Of a DNA stretch of 64,000 bases, positions 45,637 through 55,211 are shown piece by piece. The stretch is from Erythrobacter sp. (lineage in GTDB: Bacteria; Pseudomonadota; Alphaproteobacteria; Sphingomonadales; Sphingomonadaceae): the NCBI GenBank assembly GCA_027311945.1, contig DAICXZ010000025.1, positions 59,766 through 123,765 on the forward strand. The letters run 5' to 3'. A model generated the notes under the pieces. The model had not been told where the DNA came from, ran no database searches, and saw only the letters and a list, made by a program, of their open reading frames with translations. The first letter of the stretch is position 1, and each line of letters opens with the position of its first letter. A program made the translations under genes and the position numbers.

Positions 45637-47124
45637 CTAGTTGCGGTCGCGGGCGCGTTCAAGCTGCGCGCGGGCCTGCAGCGCGATGTCCTGCGCGCGC
45701 AGCCAGTCGGGGCTGCCGGTGGGCAGGCGCGCTTCGGCGGCCTCGGCACTGCTCAGCGCGAGCTGCGGGTTGCCCGACATGATCTGCTGTTCGGCGCTCG
45801 CCAGCCGGGCGCGCGGGATGTCGCCCCGTTTGCCGTAAACCACGCCGAGCTGATACCAGGCGAAGGGGTTCTCGCGGTCGCGGCTCACCGCCGTGCGCAG
45901 CACCTGTTCGGCCTCGTCGAGGTTGGCCGGATCCTCGGTCGCGATCAGGGCGTGGCCGAGCATCCCCGCGATCAGCGGATTGGAGCCGGTCAGCCGGGTG
46001 GCCTCGCGCAACGGCGGCAGCGAATCGGCAACCCGGCCCGATTCGAGCAGGATCTGGCCCCGCAGTTCGAGGAAATAGGGGTTTTCCGGCTCGGACGTGA
46101 CCAGCGCGTTAGTCTCGGCCAGCGCCTGATCGACCAGCGCTTCCTTGTGGTAGGCATAGGCTCGGGCATAGTGCGCCGGCTCGCTGGTGTCGCTGACCGG
46201 GTAGAAGCTGAGCGTACGCTCGGGCTCGGCGAGGTAGCCGAACAGCTTGGCCTTGGCCCTGGCGAAGCGCGCTTCGAGCGCGGCGGTCTCCGCAGCCGAT
46301 TGGGGCGTGGGGCGGCAAGTGGCCGGGCCGCGCGGGATGATCTCGGCCTGCGAATCGGAATCAACGCCTTCAGTGACCACGGTGACGAGATCGGCCGGAG
46401 GCCGGTCCGATGGGGTGTCGGACGAGAGCGTTTCTTCGAGCCGCCGGATGCGATCGCCGGTGAGCGGGTGCGAGCGGGAGAATTCGGCATCGCCGCCCTG
46501 CCGCACATTGTGTCGGTATTCGAGATTCTGCAGCTTGCGGAAGAAGGCCACCGCGCCATCGCCGCTGATCCCGGCGCACTTGATGAAGCCGACGCTGGCG
46601 GCATCGGCGCTGGCTTCCTGCACACGGCTGAAGGCGAGGAACGAGCCCATCGCCGCCTGCTGCCCGGCGGCCAGGATGCCCATCGCGGCTTCTCCGCCAC
46701 CTGCTGCTGCAGCGGCGGCGGCGAGCACTGCGGAGAGCAGTGTGATCGAGGTCGCCTTCGAGGCCCCTTCGGAGAAACTGTTGATATGGCCGCCGGTGAT
46801 ATGGCCCAGCTCGTGCGCAAGCACGCCCTGCACCTCGTTGGCGTTATCGGCGGCGTTGATGAGCCCTGAGTGGACATAGATCCGCTGACCCCCGGCGACG
46901 AAGGCGTTGATCGAGCTGTCGTTGAGCAGGACCACGTCGACCTGGCCCGGATTCATCCCCGCCGCTTCGAGCAGTGGGTCGAGCATGTCCTGAAGCAGCT
47001 CTTCGGTTTCGGCATCGCGCAGCACGCTTTGCGCGGCGGCAGGCTGCGCCGCCAGCGCAAGCGCGGCGAATGCGGCCATCGAATGGGCGATCAGGCGGGC
47101 GAGCGGGCGAGCAATCTTGCGCAT
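45637..47124 (-). CDS. M48-family metalloprotease with C-terminal TPRs (BepA-like)
   Basis: The 495-residue exported protein has a signal peptide ending AAQPAAA, an M48 peptidase domain with the zinc motif VLAHELGHITGGH (104-112) and downstream Glu in QEASADAASVGF, then TPR-like repeats from about 330 to 490 (NPLIAGMLGHALIA, NPFAWYQLGVVYGKRGD). This is the BepA/YfgC arrangement, a periplasmic protease that monitors outer-membrane protein assembly. Eleven bases separate it from the DsbA-like gene downstream; probable operon. Confidence 0.9.
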   Translation of the reverse strand: MRKIARPLARLIAHSMAAFAALALAAQPAAAQSVLRDAETEELLQDMLDPLLEAAGMNPGQVDVVLLNDSSINAFVAGGQRIYVHSGLINAADNANEVQGVLAHELGHITGGHINSFSEGASKATSITLLSAVLAAAAAAAGGGEAAMGILAAGQQAAMGSFLAFSRVQEASADAASVGFIKCAGISGDGAVAFFRKLQNLEYRHNVRQGGDAEFSRSHPLTGDRIRRLEETLSSDTPSDRPPADLVTVVTEGVDSDSQAEIIPRGPATCRPTPQSAAETAALEARFARAKAKLFGYLAEPERTLSFYPVSDTSEPAHYARAYAYHKEALVDQALAETNALVTSEPENPYFLELRGQILLESGRVADSLPPLREATRLTGSNPLIAGMLGHALIATEDPANLDEAEQVLRTAVSRDRENPFAWYQLGVVYGKRGDIPRARLASAEQQIMSGNPQLALSSAEAAEARLPTGSPDWLRAQDIALQARAQLERARDRN

Positions 47125-47191
47125 GGATCACACAGGCGTAGCGGCCCGGCGGCTGAACGCAAACTGAAGCTTGCGGCCGGACGCCGCCCGG

Positions 47192-48520
47192 TCACGCCAG
47201 CAGGCGGCGCGCGGCCTTCTCTACCAGCGTCACATCGTTGGGGACTTCGCCCAGCACGCTCACGCTGCCATCGCCGCCACGGCGGACCATGACGAGCGCG
47301 AATTCCTCACCCTCGGCGGGGAGCGCGGCGAGGGTGCGCGGTGCGAGTTCGCGCAGCTTGCGGGCGATGATCTTGCGCGGTGCACTGCGCGGAGCGGGAT
47401 CGGGCTTGCCCGCTTCCTCACGGCGCAGCATGCGTTCGGCGGCAACCACGCCCTTCAGGCCGCCCTCTGTTTTGCGCAGGAACGCGGCAAGGCTGCCGCG
47501 CGGCATCTGGTGGCGCTGCGCATGGGCAAGCACGGCGGCATATTCGGTGAGGCGGGTCTTGTCGTAATCGGCGCCAAACACGAGCTTGACGATCGGCGTC
47601 ATCGGCGCGCGCTCCTGCGCTGTCAGCCCGGCATCGTCGAGCATTTCGGCGAATTCGTCGGGCGCATCGGCGGCGGCGAGGGCAAAGTCCCAGGCCCGGC
47701 TCACGGCATCGTAAAGCGCGGTGCGGGTGCGGTCCTCACGCTCGCAAGCCTGCGCGGCCTGTTCGCGAGCGCGGGCCAGCCAGTCGGCCAGGCCCATGGT
47801 GTGCTCGTGCGCGGTGTCGTGCTTGGCGGCACTGTGGTCGGCAAAGTCGGAATTGTCGTTGAAGGCGGCACCCGGCCCGTCGGCCCAGTCGCCCAGCGGC
47901 GAGTGTTCGGAGCGCTGGCGCAGTGCGGGCTCGATGGCCTGTTCGATTTCGAGCAGCAGTTCGTCGGCCATGGCCTGATCGGCCAGTTCCTTCCAGTTGA
48001 TCACGCCATAGATGTGGGTGATCGCGTCGCCGTCGCCGGTGTAGGGCAGCAGGATGCCGCGATAGAGGATCGAGCGGCCGCGCTGGTTCACGAACTCGGC
48101 TTCGAAGCCGATCGGCGCCTGATTGGCGATGATCTGCATGTAATGGTCGGTGATTCGGCTGAGCAGCGAGCGGGCCGGAACATCGGACAGGCGCTGAACT
48201 TCCTTGGTGCCGACTTCGCATTCTTCCGCGAGGTTTTCGCCAAGGAATGTCACGCGCGGATCGTCGCTGCCGTCGGAGAAGTCGAGCAGCACGGCATTGA
48301 CGCCGAAATCCTCCACGCGCGCCGGATCGAGGCTGGAGATGCGCGGCAGGTGGCCATCGCCAAGCTGGCTGGCCCAGAAGTTGTAGGCGCGCACCTGCAT
48401 GCGGCGCTCGTTATTGCCGATGGCGGGCGGGGGCGCATCGTTCGGCTCGTCGAGCAGCTGCTCGAACGCGCCTTCGAAATATCCCTCGTAGTCGTTACCC
48501 GAGCTGCGGAACGTATCCAT
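47192..48520 (-). CDS. PAS_5-like-domain protein, unknown
   Basis: A 442-residue soluble protein. Residues about 40-185 resemble the PAS_5/DUF1339-type sensor fold (YNFWASQLGDGHLPRISSLDPARVEDFGVNAVLLDFSDG ... RGRSILYRGILLPYTGDGDAITHIYGVINWKE). The rest is helical and acidic, then basic (RRSAPRKIIARKL), and ends with FALVMVRRGGDGSVSVLGEVPND. The family appears restricted to sphingomonads, and its role is unknown. Monocistronic, with A/T-rich DNA upstream. Confidence 0.65.
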   Translation of the reverse strand: MDTFRSSGNDYEGYFEGAFEQLLDEPNDAPPPAIGNNERRMQVRAYNFWASQLGDGHLPRISSLDPARVEDFGVNAVLLDFSDGSDDPRVTFLGENLAEECEVGTKEVQRLSDVPARSLLSRITDHYMQIIANQAPIGFEAEFVNQRGRSILYRGILLPYTGDGDAITHIYGVINWKELADQAMADELLLEIEQAIEPALRQRSEHSPLGDWADGPGAAFNDNSDFADHSAAKHDTAHEHTMGLADWLARAREQAAQACEREDRTRTALYDAVSRAWDFALAAADAPDEFAEMLDDAGLTAQERAPMTPIVKLVFGADYDKTRLTEYAAVLAHAQRHQMPRGSLAAFLRKTEGGLKGVVAAERMLRREEAGKPDPAPRSAPRKIIARKLRELAPRTLAALPAEGEEFALVMVRRGGDGSVSVLGEVPNDVTLVEKAARRLLA

Positions 48521-48634
48521 GCCGATGGCCCTTTGCTTGCTATTGGCAGGGGCCGTTCTGGCGCGACATGGTAAATTTAGCGTAAAGTTGCGCGCAAATA
48601 GGTAAACATTGCGTTGGGCACGGGGGGGCCGAGG

Positions 48635-49096
48635 CTAGAGCAGGTAGCGCATGCGGATGGTTTGGGTGATGGTGCCCGAGCCGACCGAAAAGGCCGCGTC
48701 CTCGAAGTTGGGCGGGCCCATCCGCACCGGTGCATCGCGCGAGAAGCCGAATCCTTCGCGCGGGATCAGCGTCAGCGCGCGGTCGGCGCGGCCATTCTCG
48801 TTCTCGTCGTGCAGCAGGGCGATGGCATAGGTGCCCGGAACGACCCCGGCGAAATGCAGCACCACGCTATCGGAAGCGGCGGCATTGGCCTTGTAAGATC
48901 CTGCCACATCGCGGCAGCGCGGGAAGTGGCTCTCGTCGCTGGTCATGCAGGCGATGATCCGGCCCTTGGTGTTACGCAGCCCGGTTACGGTGACGTCCAC
49001 GCTCACGCCGCCCTCGGCCGGGAGGGCGGGAGCAACGGGCAGAGCCGCCAGCGTAAGGGCGATCAGGGCGAAGAAAGGCCTTTGTCGGTTTTGCAC
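48635..49096 (-). CDS. DUF2141-family secreted protein
   Basis: The mature part (about 130 residues) has the DUF2141 pattern VDVTVTGLRNTKGRIIACM, VPGTYAIALLHDENENGRADRAL and GFGFSRDAPVRMGPPNFEDAAFSV, a beta-sandwich family often beside sterol desaturase genes. GTG 49096 gives a normal signal peptide (PFFALIALTLAALPVAPALPA); ATG 49135 would extend it. Either start overlaps the desaturase gene end, suggesting coupling. Confidence 0.82.
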   Translation of the reverse strand: MQNRQRPFFALIALTLAALPVAPALPAEGGVSVDVTVTGLRNTKGRIIACMTSDESHFPRCRDVAGSYKANAAASDSVVLHFAGVVPGTYAIALLHDENENGRADRALTLIPREGFGFSRDAPVRMGPPNFEDAAFSVGSGTITQTIRMRYLL

Positions 49097-49788
49097 AAGC
49101 GATCCCAGAAGCGAAAGTAGAGGCCGTAGTTGCATAGGTAGGCCTCGTGATGAACGTGATGGTGGCTGGCCGTTATCAGCCAGTTGCCTAAGCGCGAATG
49201 AACGAGCCAGCGGGGAAACATCTCCCAGCCCATGTGGTTGGTGACGCCCATGATCGTCATGATGGCCAGCACCAGCCCGAGCACGCCGATGTGGATCGGC
49301 ACCAGGAAGACCAGCGCGGGGATCACCACCGCGCCCGTCAGCGCCTCGATCGGGTGGAAGCTCATCGCGGCCCAGGCGGTGGGCGGGCGGCTGGCATGGT
49401 GGACGGCATGGGCGAGGCGAAACCAACGCGGCACGTGCAGCAGCCGGTGCGTCCAGTAAAACCAGGTGTCGTGCGCGAAGAGGTAGATCAGCAGCGAGAG
49501 CGGCAGATACCAGAGCGGATAGTCGCCAGCATCGGTGTAGATGCGGGTCCAGCCGCGCTCCTGCCAGCCCCAAGCCACCACGCCGGCGGGAACGCCGTAA
49601 ATCGCGGCCGAGGCGAGCGACCAGCCGATTTCCTTGCGAATCTGTCGCCCGCGACCGGCATAGTGGCCGGGCCGCACGCGCGCCGTGGCCAGCGCGAAGA
49701 TGCCGCTGGTGGCGAGATAGCGCAGCGCCACGATCACCGTCATGGCAAGCGCGGAGAGGATAATGGCGGAGGTAACGTCGAAGGTCAC
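49063..49788 (-). CDS. sterol desaturase/fatty-acid hydroxylase-like membrane di-iron enzyme
   Basis: The 241-residue protein has the three histidine clusters of the fatty-acid hydroxylase superfamily: HDTWFYWTHRLLH, HAVHH and TASHHHVHHE, embedded among four or five hydrophobic segments. The clusters bind a di-iron centre for oxygen-dependent desaturation or hydroxylation of a lipid; in sphingomonads such proteins include carotenoid-modifying hydroxylases. The substrate cannot be told. It starts at GTG 49788. Confidence 0.87.
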   Translation of the reverse strand: MTFDVTSAIILSALAMTVIVALRYLATSGIFALATARVRPGHYAGRGRQIRKEIGWSLASAAIYGVPAGVVAWGWQERGWTRIYTDAGDYPLWYLPLSLLIYLFAHDTWFYWTHRLLHVPRWFRLAHAVHHASRPPTAWAAMSFHPIEALTGAVVIPALVFLVPIHIGVLGLVLAIMTIMGVTNHMGWEMFPRWLVHSRLGNWLITASHHHVHHEAYLCNYGLYFRFWDRLCKTDKGLSSP

Positions 49789-49836
49789 GCCCGAGCCCTA
49801 GCACCCCGCAGCCTCAGGCGACAGATGGCCTGCGTG

Positions 49837-50346
49837 CTATTCGTCCCATTCGGCGCAATGCGGATCGAGCGCGACCTGCTGGCGCCGCAAGGCCGTCCGC
49901 GCGAGCCGTTCGACCTCGACCTTGCGCCGCGCGGCGGCGAGCGGATGGCTGGGGGCAGGGCGCACGATCTCTGCATCGTAGCCATCGGCCACGATCACGC
50001 CGCACATGTCGGGCCGGAAATCGTCGCCATCGAGGCAGCCGCGATCGAGTTCGGGCGGCAGGCCCCAGTAAAACCGGTCGCAGAAATCGAGATAGTCGGG
50101 CCACTTGGCATCGCCGAGCAGGTCCGCCCGCGCGACTTTGATTTCCACAATAACGATCCGGCCCTTGGCATCGAGCCCCATGAGATCGGCCCGGCGCCCG
50201 TTGCGCAGCGGCATTTCCGGCAGCACCCAGATTCCGTTGCGCGCAAACAGGCGGCCGATCCCGCGACACACCTCGCGTGCCCGGGCAGGCGTGACATCAG
50301 CGTCGACGACAGGCGAAGGGGCGGACTTGGAAAGCGATTCGATCAT
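49837..50346 (-). CDS. mmcB: MmcB family DNA repair protein
   Basis: The 169-residue protein matches MmcB: VTPARAREVCRGIGRLFARNGIWVLPEMPLRNGRRADLMGLDAKGRIVIVEIKVARADLLGDAKW, a PD-(D/E)XK-like nuclease pattern (D-L-M ... E-I-K). In Caulobacter MmcB is SOS-induced and helps repair mitomycin C damage. A perfect GTTC-N7-GTTC SOS box lies 13 bases upstream of the ATG at 50346, consistent with LexA control. Confidence 0.9.
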   Translation of the reverse strand: MIESLSKSAPSPVVDADVTPARAREVCRGIGRLFARNGIWVLPEMPLRNGRRADLMGLDAKGRIVIVEIKVARADLLGDAKWPDYLDFCDRFYWGLPPELDRGCLDGDDFRPDMCGVIVADGYDAEIVRPAPSHPLAAARRKVEVERLARTALRRQQVALDPHCAEWDE

Positions 50347-50358
50347 GCGCAAATGCTG

Positions 50359-50373
50359 GAACGAAATAAGAAC
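50359..50373 (-). promoter_or_regulatory. SOS (LexA) box of mmcB
   Basis: On the minus strand the sequence is GTTCTTATTTCGTTC, an exact match to the alphaproteobacterial LexA operator GTTC-N7-GTTC, centred about 20 bases before the mmcB ATG. Confidence 0.85.
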
Positions 50374-50404
50374 ATCGTCAAGTGACGATATGCTCGCAAG
50401 GCGG

Positions 50405-50800
50405 TCAGGCGGCGCGCAAGGGTCCGAACGAACCGGTGGCGGGGACCATGGCGAGCAGGGCTGCACGCGCTGCCGAGAATTCAGCCCACAGTGCCTCTGC
50501 CGCAGAACGGCAATCGCCGCCGCGGGCGTTGATCGCCATCAGCGCAGCGATGCCCGGCTCCATGATTGCGCTCAGGTCGTCGAGCGCGCGCTCTGCGGCC
50601 TCGCGGCGCCACGGCTTGGCATTGCGCAGGAGCATAGGAAACTCCCTGATCTCGCGGGCCGGTCGGCCGGTGCTCGCGCCCGCCAGCATGGCGACCACCT
50701 GCCCGGCATCGGTGAGCGCCGCCCAGCGCAGCGCGCTGGCGCTCGATCCGCTGGGATGGCGCCCGGTTACCGGGGCAAGTGGAGGCGATACGGCGGACAT
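50405..50800 (-). CDS. hypothetical protein
   Basis: A 131-residue Ala-rich soluble protein of unknown function, with REIREFPMLLRNAKPWRREAAERALDDLSAIMEPGIAALMAINARGG in the middle. There is no signal, and it is helical throughout. It lies upstream of mmcB with a 59-bp gap holding the SOS box, so it is a separate transcription unit from mmcB's promoter. Similar unnamed proteins exist in sphingomonads as far as I can judge. Confidence 0.55.
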   Translation of the reverse strand: MSAVSPPLAPVTGRHPSGSSASALRWAALTDAGQVVAMLAGASTGRPAREIREFPMLLRNAKPWRREAAERALDDLSAIMEPGIAALMAINARGGDCRSAAEALWAEFSAARAALLAMVPATGSFGPLRAA

Positions 50801-50903
50801 GGGGCAAGCTTATGCCCGCGTTGGTTGAGAAGCCGTTAGCGATCGAACCCGTGCGAATCGGGGGGCTGGCTGTCAGGTCTGGGCAGGCCAGTCTTCCGGG
50901 GTC

Positions 50904-51722
50904 TCAGTCTTCGGGGGGAGGGCCGAAGGGATCCTCGTCCAGCTCGTCGAACCCGAGGTCGATGTTGGCGCCGCCCTCTTCGTCGGTCAGGCGGTTGTTC
51001 TCCTCGCACACATATTCGCGCATGTCCCAGTCGGGCTGGCGGCGATAGGCTTGCAGCTGCACCAGCGGCTCGGCCAGCACGCCGGGATCGGTGATGGTGG
51101 TCTCGACCATCATCACGTCGGGCTCGGCCAGCCAGAAGTGTTCGTGAATGCGCATGTTTTGCGAAGGCTCGATCCCGCTCTGATAGGTGACCAGGTGGTT
51201 GAAGCCGACCGTATCGACCACCAGCGTATCGCCCTCCCAGCGCCCCACCGAGGTGCCGTTGAACAGCGGCTCGGGATCGTCGGGCAGCGCGCGCCCGTCG
51301 AGGTAAAGGCGGCGCGCCTGCGAGTAAGTTTCGGTGAGGAGCGTTACCCGGCCGGGTGAGAACAGGAACTCGACCGGATAGGGCTGGCGCATGATGCCCG
51401 GCATGCCCGGCGGGATGCAGTTGGCCTGGAGGTACTGGTTGACCCCCTCGCGCTTCTGCTTTTCGAGGAAGGCGTCGTACTTCGCCTGAGCTTCGGGCGT
51501 GAGCACGGGGCTCGACCCCCGCCGTGCCCCTCTGCTGGCGAAGAGGTAGGCCCAGTCAGGGCTCCATACGCCGGTGAAGTCGGGCCAGTCGGTCACTGCT
51601 GCATAGCCTTCGGCGCGCGCGGGCGTGAAGCTGTCGTCGGAATTGCTCTGTTTCTGGGCTAGCGCCGGTGCACCGGCCAGAACCAGCGCAATTCCGGCGA
51701 CGATCGTGGTCGCTTTCACCAT
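50904..51722 (-). CDS. secreted hypothetical protein paired with DUF6152
   Basis: The 272-residue protein has a signal peptide (IVAGIALVLAGAPALA) and conserved-looking blocks DFTGVWSPDWAYLF, NCIPPGMPGIMRQPYPVEFLFSPGRVTLLTETYSQARRLYLDGRALP, SVGRWEGDTLVVDTVGFNHLVTY and a highly acidic tail (LDEDPFGPPPED). Proteins of this type recur beside DUF6152 genes in sphingomonads; the function is unknown, possibly envelope or polymer degradation. Divergent from the DUF6152 gene. Confidence 0.75.
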   Translation of the reverse strand: MVKATTIVAGIALVLAGAPALAQKQSNSDDSFTPARAEGYAAVTDWPDFTGVWSPDWAYLFASRGARRGSSPVLTPEAQAKYDAFLEKQKREGVNQYLQANCIPPGMPGIMRQPYPVEFLFSPGRVTLLTETYSQARRLYLDGRALPDDPEPLFNGTSVGRWEGDTLVVDTVGFNHLVTYQSGIEPSQNMRIHEHFWLAEPDVMMVETTITDPGVLAEPLVQLQAYRRQPDWDMREYVCEENNRLTDEEGGANIDLGFDELDEDPFGPPPED

Positions 51723-51895
51723 GAGTATTCTCTCTCCCCCGCATTGCGATGCCCGTTTGGACTATCGTCTTTAGGCGGAAGAGTGGAGCCACTTGATTGC
51801 ACAAGTCAAGATAGAGCTTGATTCTGTCAACTCGCTGGGGAAAAATCGCCTGCACGGCACGGGGCCGCAAGCTGCCCCGGCGAGGAGAGGCAGTG

Positions 51896-52282
51896 ATGGG
51901 CAAATTCACGACAACCGGTTTGGCGCTGGCGGCTGCGGGCGCAGTGGCGGCGCTGAGCGGATCGGGCGCGGCGCATCATTCGACCGCGATGTTCGCCTGG
52001 GGCGAAGAAGTGCGGCTGAATGACCTGACGGTGGAGCGGTGGGTGTGGACCAACCCGCACACCTTCATTTACGCGCGCGACGGGCAGGGCAACCGCTGGG
52101 CTTTCGAGGGGATGAGCCCCAACCACCTCAGTCGCGAAGGCTGGACCCGGCGCACGCTGGCACCGGGAGAAAAGGTTTCGCTGACCTACTACCCGTTGCG
52201 CGACGGGCGCAACGGCGGCTTCAACGTGCGGGTGTACAAGGCTGACGGTAGCGAAATGAAGCAACTGCCCAGCGCGAAGTGA
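51896..52282 (+). CDS. DUF6152-family secreted protein
   Basis: The 128-residue protein has a signal peptide ending VAALSGSGAA-HHS and the DUF6152 pattern HHSTAMFAWGEEVRLNDLTVERWVWTNPHTFIY, WAFEGMSPNHLSREGW and FNVRVYKADGSEM. The family is unnamed functionally. ATG 51896 follows GAGGAGAGGCAGTG, an excellent Shine-Dalgarno. It is the last core gene before the accessory region. Confidence 0.8.
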   Translation: MGKFTTTGLALAAAGAVAALSGSGAAHHSTAMFAWGEEVRLNDLTVERWVWTNPHTFIYARDGQGNRWAFEGMSPNHLSREGWTRRTLAPGEKVSLTYYPLRDGRNGGFNVRVYKADGSEMKQLPSAK

Positions 52283-52372
52283 GAGCGCTAGGTGGGGGCG
52301 TACGGGGTGCATTGACGATTGCGCTTGGCGTTCGCGCATCGCATTGCTAGGCGCGAGGGCGCTGGCCGTAAT

Positions 52373-52416
<44 letters not shown>

Positions 52417-52488
52417 AAGTCAAGCTGATATTCAGGCGTTTGAGGAAGAAAATAAGGTCGTAGAAACAAGGTGTTAGGCCGATTTTGA

Positions 52489-52537
52489 CGGAAGCGGTTT
52501 TTCGAGGCAAAAGCGTCGCGGAAGCACCACGGAAGCA
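52489..52537 (+). repeat. integrase arm-type repeats, left cluster
   Basis: GACGGAAGCG (52488-52497), CGCGGAAGCA (52517-52526) and CACGGAAGCA (52528-52537) form a cluster. The same CRCGGAAGCA word recurs just right of the intact tRNA and right of the 3' tRNA copy at 60,071. Their spacing and position relative to the att cores are those of tyrosine-integrase or excisionase arm sites. Confidence 0.5.
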
Positions 52538-52584
52538 GTCGGCAGATTGACGATTTTCGAGCCCCCAACTAAGGGGGACCGGAT

Positions 52585-52661
52585 GCACTCGTAGCTCAGC
52601 TGGATAGAGCGCCGCCCTCCGAAGGCGGAGGCCACAGGTTCGAATCCTGTCGAGTGCGCCA
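52585..52661 (+). tRNA. tRNA-Arg (anticodon CCG)
   Basis: A complete 77-base cloverleaf: acceptor GCACTCG/CGAGTGC, D-arm GCTC...GAGC, anticodon stem CCGCC/GGCGG with loop CTCCGAA (anticodon CCG), T-arm ACAGG-TTCGAAT-CCTGT, discriminator G and encoded CCA. Its 3' 44 bases are duplicated at 60071, so it marks the left attachment site of an integrative element and may be element-supplied. Confidence 0.95.
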
Positions 52662-52662
52662 A
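52619..52662 (+). other. attachment-site core, left copy
   Basis: The 44 bases from the anticodon loop to the CCA end of the intact tRNA-Arg recur at 60071-60114 with one mismatch (CGAGTGC versus CGAGTTC). Together they bound 7.45 kb of accessory DNA, the expected pair of direct repeats of a tRNA-integrating element. Confidence 0.75.
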
Positions 52663-52726
52663 ATTTCCCCTTAGAAATCAAACGCTTGAATCAGGCGTCT
52701 TGTGCGGCCTCCAGCGCAATTTCCAC

Positions 52727-52748
52727 CACGGAAGCAGTCGCGGAAGCA
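52727..52748 (+). repeat. integrase arm-type repeats, middle cluster
   Basis: CACGGAAGCA (52727-52736) and CGCGGAAGCA (52739-52748) follow the intact tRNA by 65 bp. They repeat the left-cluster words in swapped order. Confidence 0.5.
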
Positions 52749-52980
52749 GCGATTTCCACCAAACCCCCTCAATTTCAATAGTTTACGAATCTTCAGTCCT
52801 CGGCGGCGCGGTTGCTCGCGAATCGACGGCGCTATCAGTGGAGAGTTCCTGGATTTCAGCCGGAGTGTGGAGCGGCGTGCAAAATTGACCCCCTTAGCGG
52901 GGTGATCGGCGTCTAAAATTGACCCCCTTCATCTCATTGTGAGAAGCGCCGCCGTTTGGTTCCGAACGGCGGGTACAGGG

Positions 52981-54496
52981 ATGTTGGTTGTGGAGACGAT
53001 TACGAGGATCCGTCGGGAGCACCGGGACGGTAAGCCGATCAAGGCGATAGCGCGGGATTTGCGGCTGTCGCGCAACACGGTGCGCAAGGCGGTCCGGGCA
53101 CCGGACGCGGATGCCAGTTACGAGCGCAAGGAACAGCATCGGCCGCAGACCGGTCCTTTCAGCACTCGCCTGGAAGAGCTGCTTGAAGAGAACGAAGGGC
53201 TGCCCCGGCGTGACCGGCTTCGCATGACGCGGATCCATGATCTGCTCCAGCGCGAAGGGTTCGGCGGCTCTTATGACGCTGTGCGGCGCTATGCTGCGCG
53301 CTGGAAGCGTGAGCGTCGCGTCGAGGCCGGTGATATGGCCAAGGCGTTCATTCCGTTGATGTACCGGCCCGGCGAGGCTTACCAGTTCGACTGGAGCCAT
53401 GAGGACGTCGAGATCGCCGGCAAGCCGATGCGCGTGAAGATCGCGCATATGCGGTTTTGCTGGTCACGGGCACCATTTGTCCGGGCCTATCCTCGCGAGA
53501 CGCAGGAGATGGTGTTCGACGCACATGCCCGCGCCTTTGCCTTCTTCGGTGGGGTTCCGACGCGCGGCATCTACGACAATATGAAGACGGCGGTGACGAC
53601 GGTGTTCACCGGCAAGGAACGCCTGTTCAACCGGCGGTTCCTGATCATGACGGACCACTATCGCGTTGAGCCGGTGGCCTGTAGTCCTGCCGCGGGGTGG
53701 GAGAAGGGACAGGTCGAGAACCAGGTTCAGACCAGCAGGGAGCGCCTGTTCAAGCCGCGCCTGCGCTTTGCCAGCCTCGAGGAACTGAACATCTGGCTGG
53801 AGGCCGAGTGCCGGCGCTGGGCGGAACGCAACCAGCATCCTGACCAGGAAGATATGACGATCGCGCAGGCGCTGGAGGCGGAGCGGTCGATGCTGCAACC
53901 GCTACCGGTTCCCTTCGACGGGTTCTTCGAGAGCGAACACGTGGCCAGTTCGACGTGCCTCGTGAGCTTCGATCGCAATCGGTACTCGGTGATGGCAAAG
54001 GCGGCCCATCAGGCTGTGCAGGTGCGGGCCTATGCAACGCGCATCGTGATCCGCTGCGACGGCGCTGTCGTGGCCGAACACGAACGGGTCTTCGGTCGGA
54101 ACCAGACGATCTTCGATCCATGGCATTACCTGCCCTATCCTCGCCCGCAAGCCCGGTGCGTTGCGCAATGGCGCCCCCTTCCAGGACTGGGCTCTCCCAC
54201 CTGCACTGGCCCAACTTCGGCGCAAGCTGGGCAAGGGCGATGATGCCGATCGGCGCTTCGTACGCGTCCTAGCCGCTGTCCCCGAAGATGGCCTGGAGGC
54301 TGTCGAGGCGGCAGTGCGCGAGGCACTCGGCGCGGGTACTGTCAGCGACGAGATCATCCTCAACATCCTGTCCCGTCGCCGCGAGCCTCATGATGCCCAG
54401 GCTATGGACGTCGTCGTCAACCTGAAGCTCAAGCATCCGCCAGAAGCGAACTGCGGCCGCTACGATACCGTGCGAGACCTCGATGCAGCGGCATGA
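52981..54496 (+). pseudogene. istA: IstA transposase, frameshifted
   Basis: The DDE transposase of IS21: LVVETITRIRREHRDGKPIKAIARDLRLSRNTVRKAV is the N-terminal HTH, EAYQFDWSHEDVEI and RGIYDNMKTAV include catalytic Asp residues, and GWEKGQVENQV holds the Glu. Near 54136 an extra T shifts the frame; the natural C-terminus RNGAPFQDWALPPALAQLRRKLG continues in the next frame to 54496. The element may be inactive unless this is a sequencing error. Confidence 0.88.
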
Positions 54497-55211
54497 GATC
54501 ATGGCCGCCCTCAAAGGGCTGGGGCTCAAGGGCATGGTTACGGCCTTCGATGATGCCGTCACCAACGGCATCCGCCGAGACAGAACGGTCATGGAGATGT
54601 TGGGCGACCTGTTGCGTGCGGAGACGGCGCACCGGGATGCGGCATCGATCCGTTATCGCATGACCGCAGCCAAGCTTCCGGCGATCAAGGACCTGGATGG
54701 GTTCATGTTCGATGGCACGCCGATCAACGAAGGACTGATCCGCTCGCTGCATACGGGCTCGTTCCTGCCGGAACGCCGCAATATCGTGCTGATCGGCGGA
54801 ACAGGCACGGGCAAGACCCATCTGGCTCTCGCCATCACCGCCGCGGTGGTGCGCGCCGGTGCCAGAGGCCGATACTTCAATACGGTCGATCTGGTGAACC
54901 GGCTCGAGGAAGAGGCTCGCCTGGGCAAGGCCGGCAGCCTTGCCACCCAACTCTCGCGGCTTGATCTCGTGGTACTTGATGAGCTGGGCTACCTGCCGTT
55001 CGCCCGGTCCGGTGGTCAGATGCTCTTCCACCTGATCAGCAAGCTCTACGAAAAGACCTCGGTTATCATTACGACCAATCTCGCCTTCGGCGAATGGCCG
55101 AGCGTCTTCCACGACCCCAAAATGACCACCGCGCTTCTCGATCGCATCACCCACCACTGCGACATCATCGAGACCGGCAATGACAGCTGGCGGTTCAAAA
55201 ACCGGAACTGA
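54483..55211 (+). CDS. istB: IstB helper ATPase of IS21
   Basis: The 242-residue AAA+ protein has Walker [17 protein letters not shown], Walker [13 protein letters not shown], and the IstB sequences [17 protein letters not shown] and [17 protein letters not shown]. It stimulates transposition by IstA and interacts with DNA. Start at ATG 54483 overlaps the istA end by 14 bases. It appears intact. Confidence 0.95.
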   Translation: MQRHEIMAALKGLGLKGMVTAFDDAVTNGIRRDRTVMEMLGDLLRAETAHRDAASIRYRMTAAKLPAIKDLDGFMFDGTPINEGLIRSLHTGSFLPERRNIVLIGGTGTGKTHLALAITAAVVRAGARGRYFNTVDLVNRLEEEARLGKAGSLATQLSRLDLVVLDELGYLPFARSGGQMLFHLISKLYEKTSVIITTNLAFGEWPSVFHDPKMTTALLDRITHHCDIIETGNDSWRFKNRN

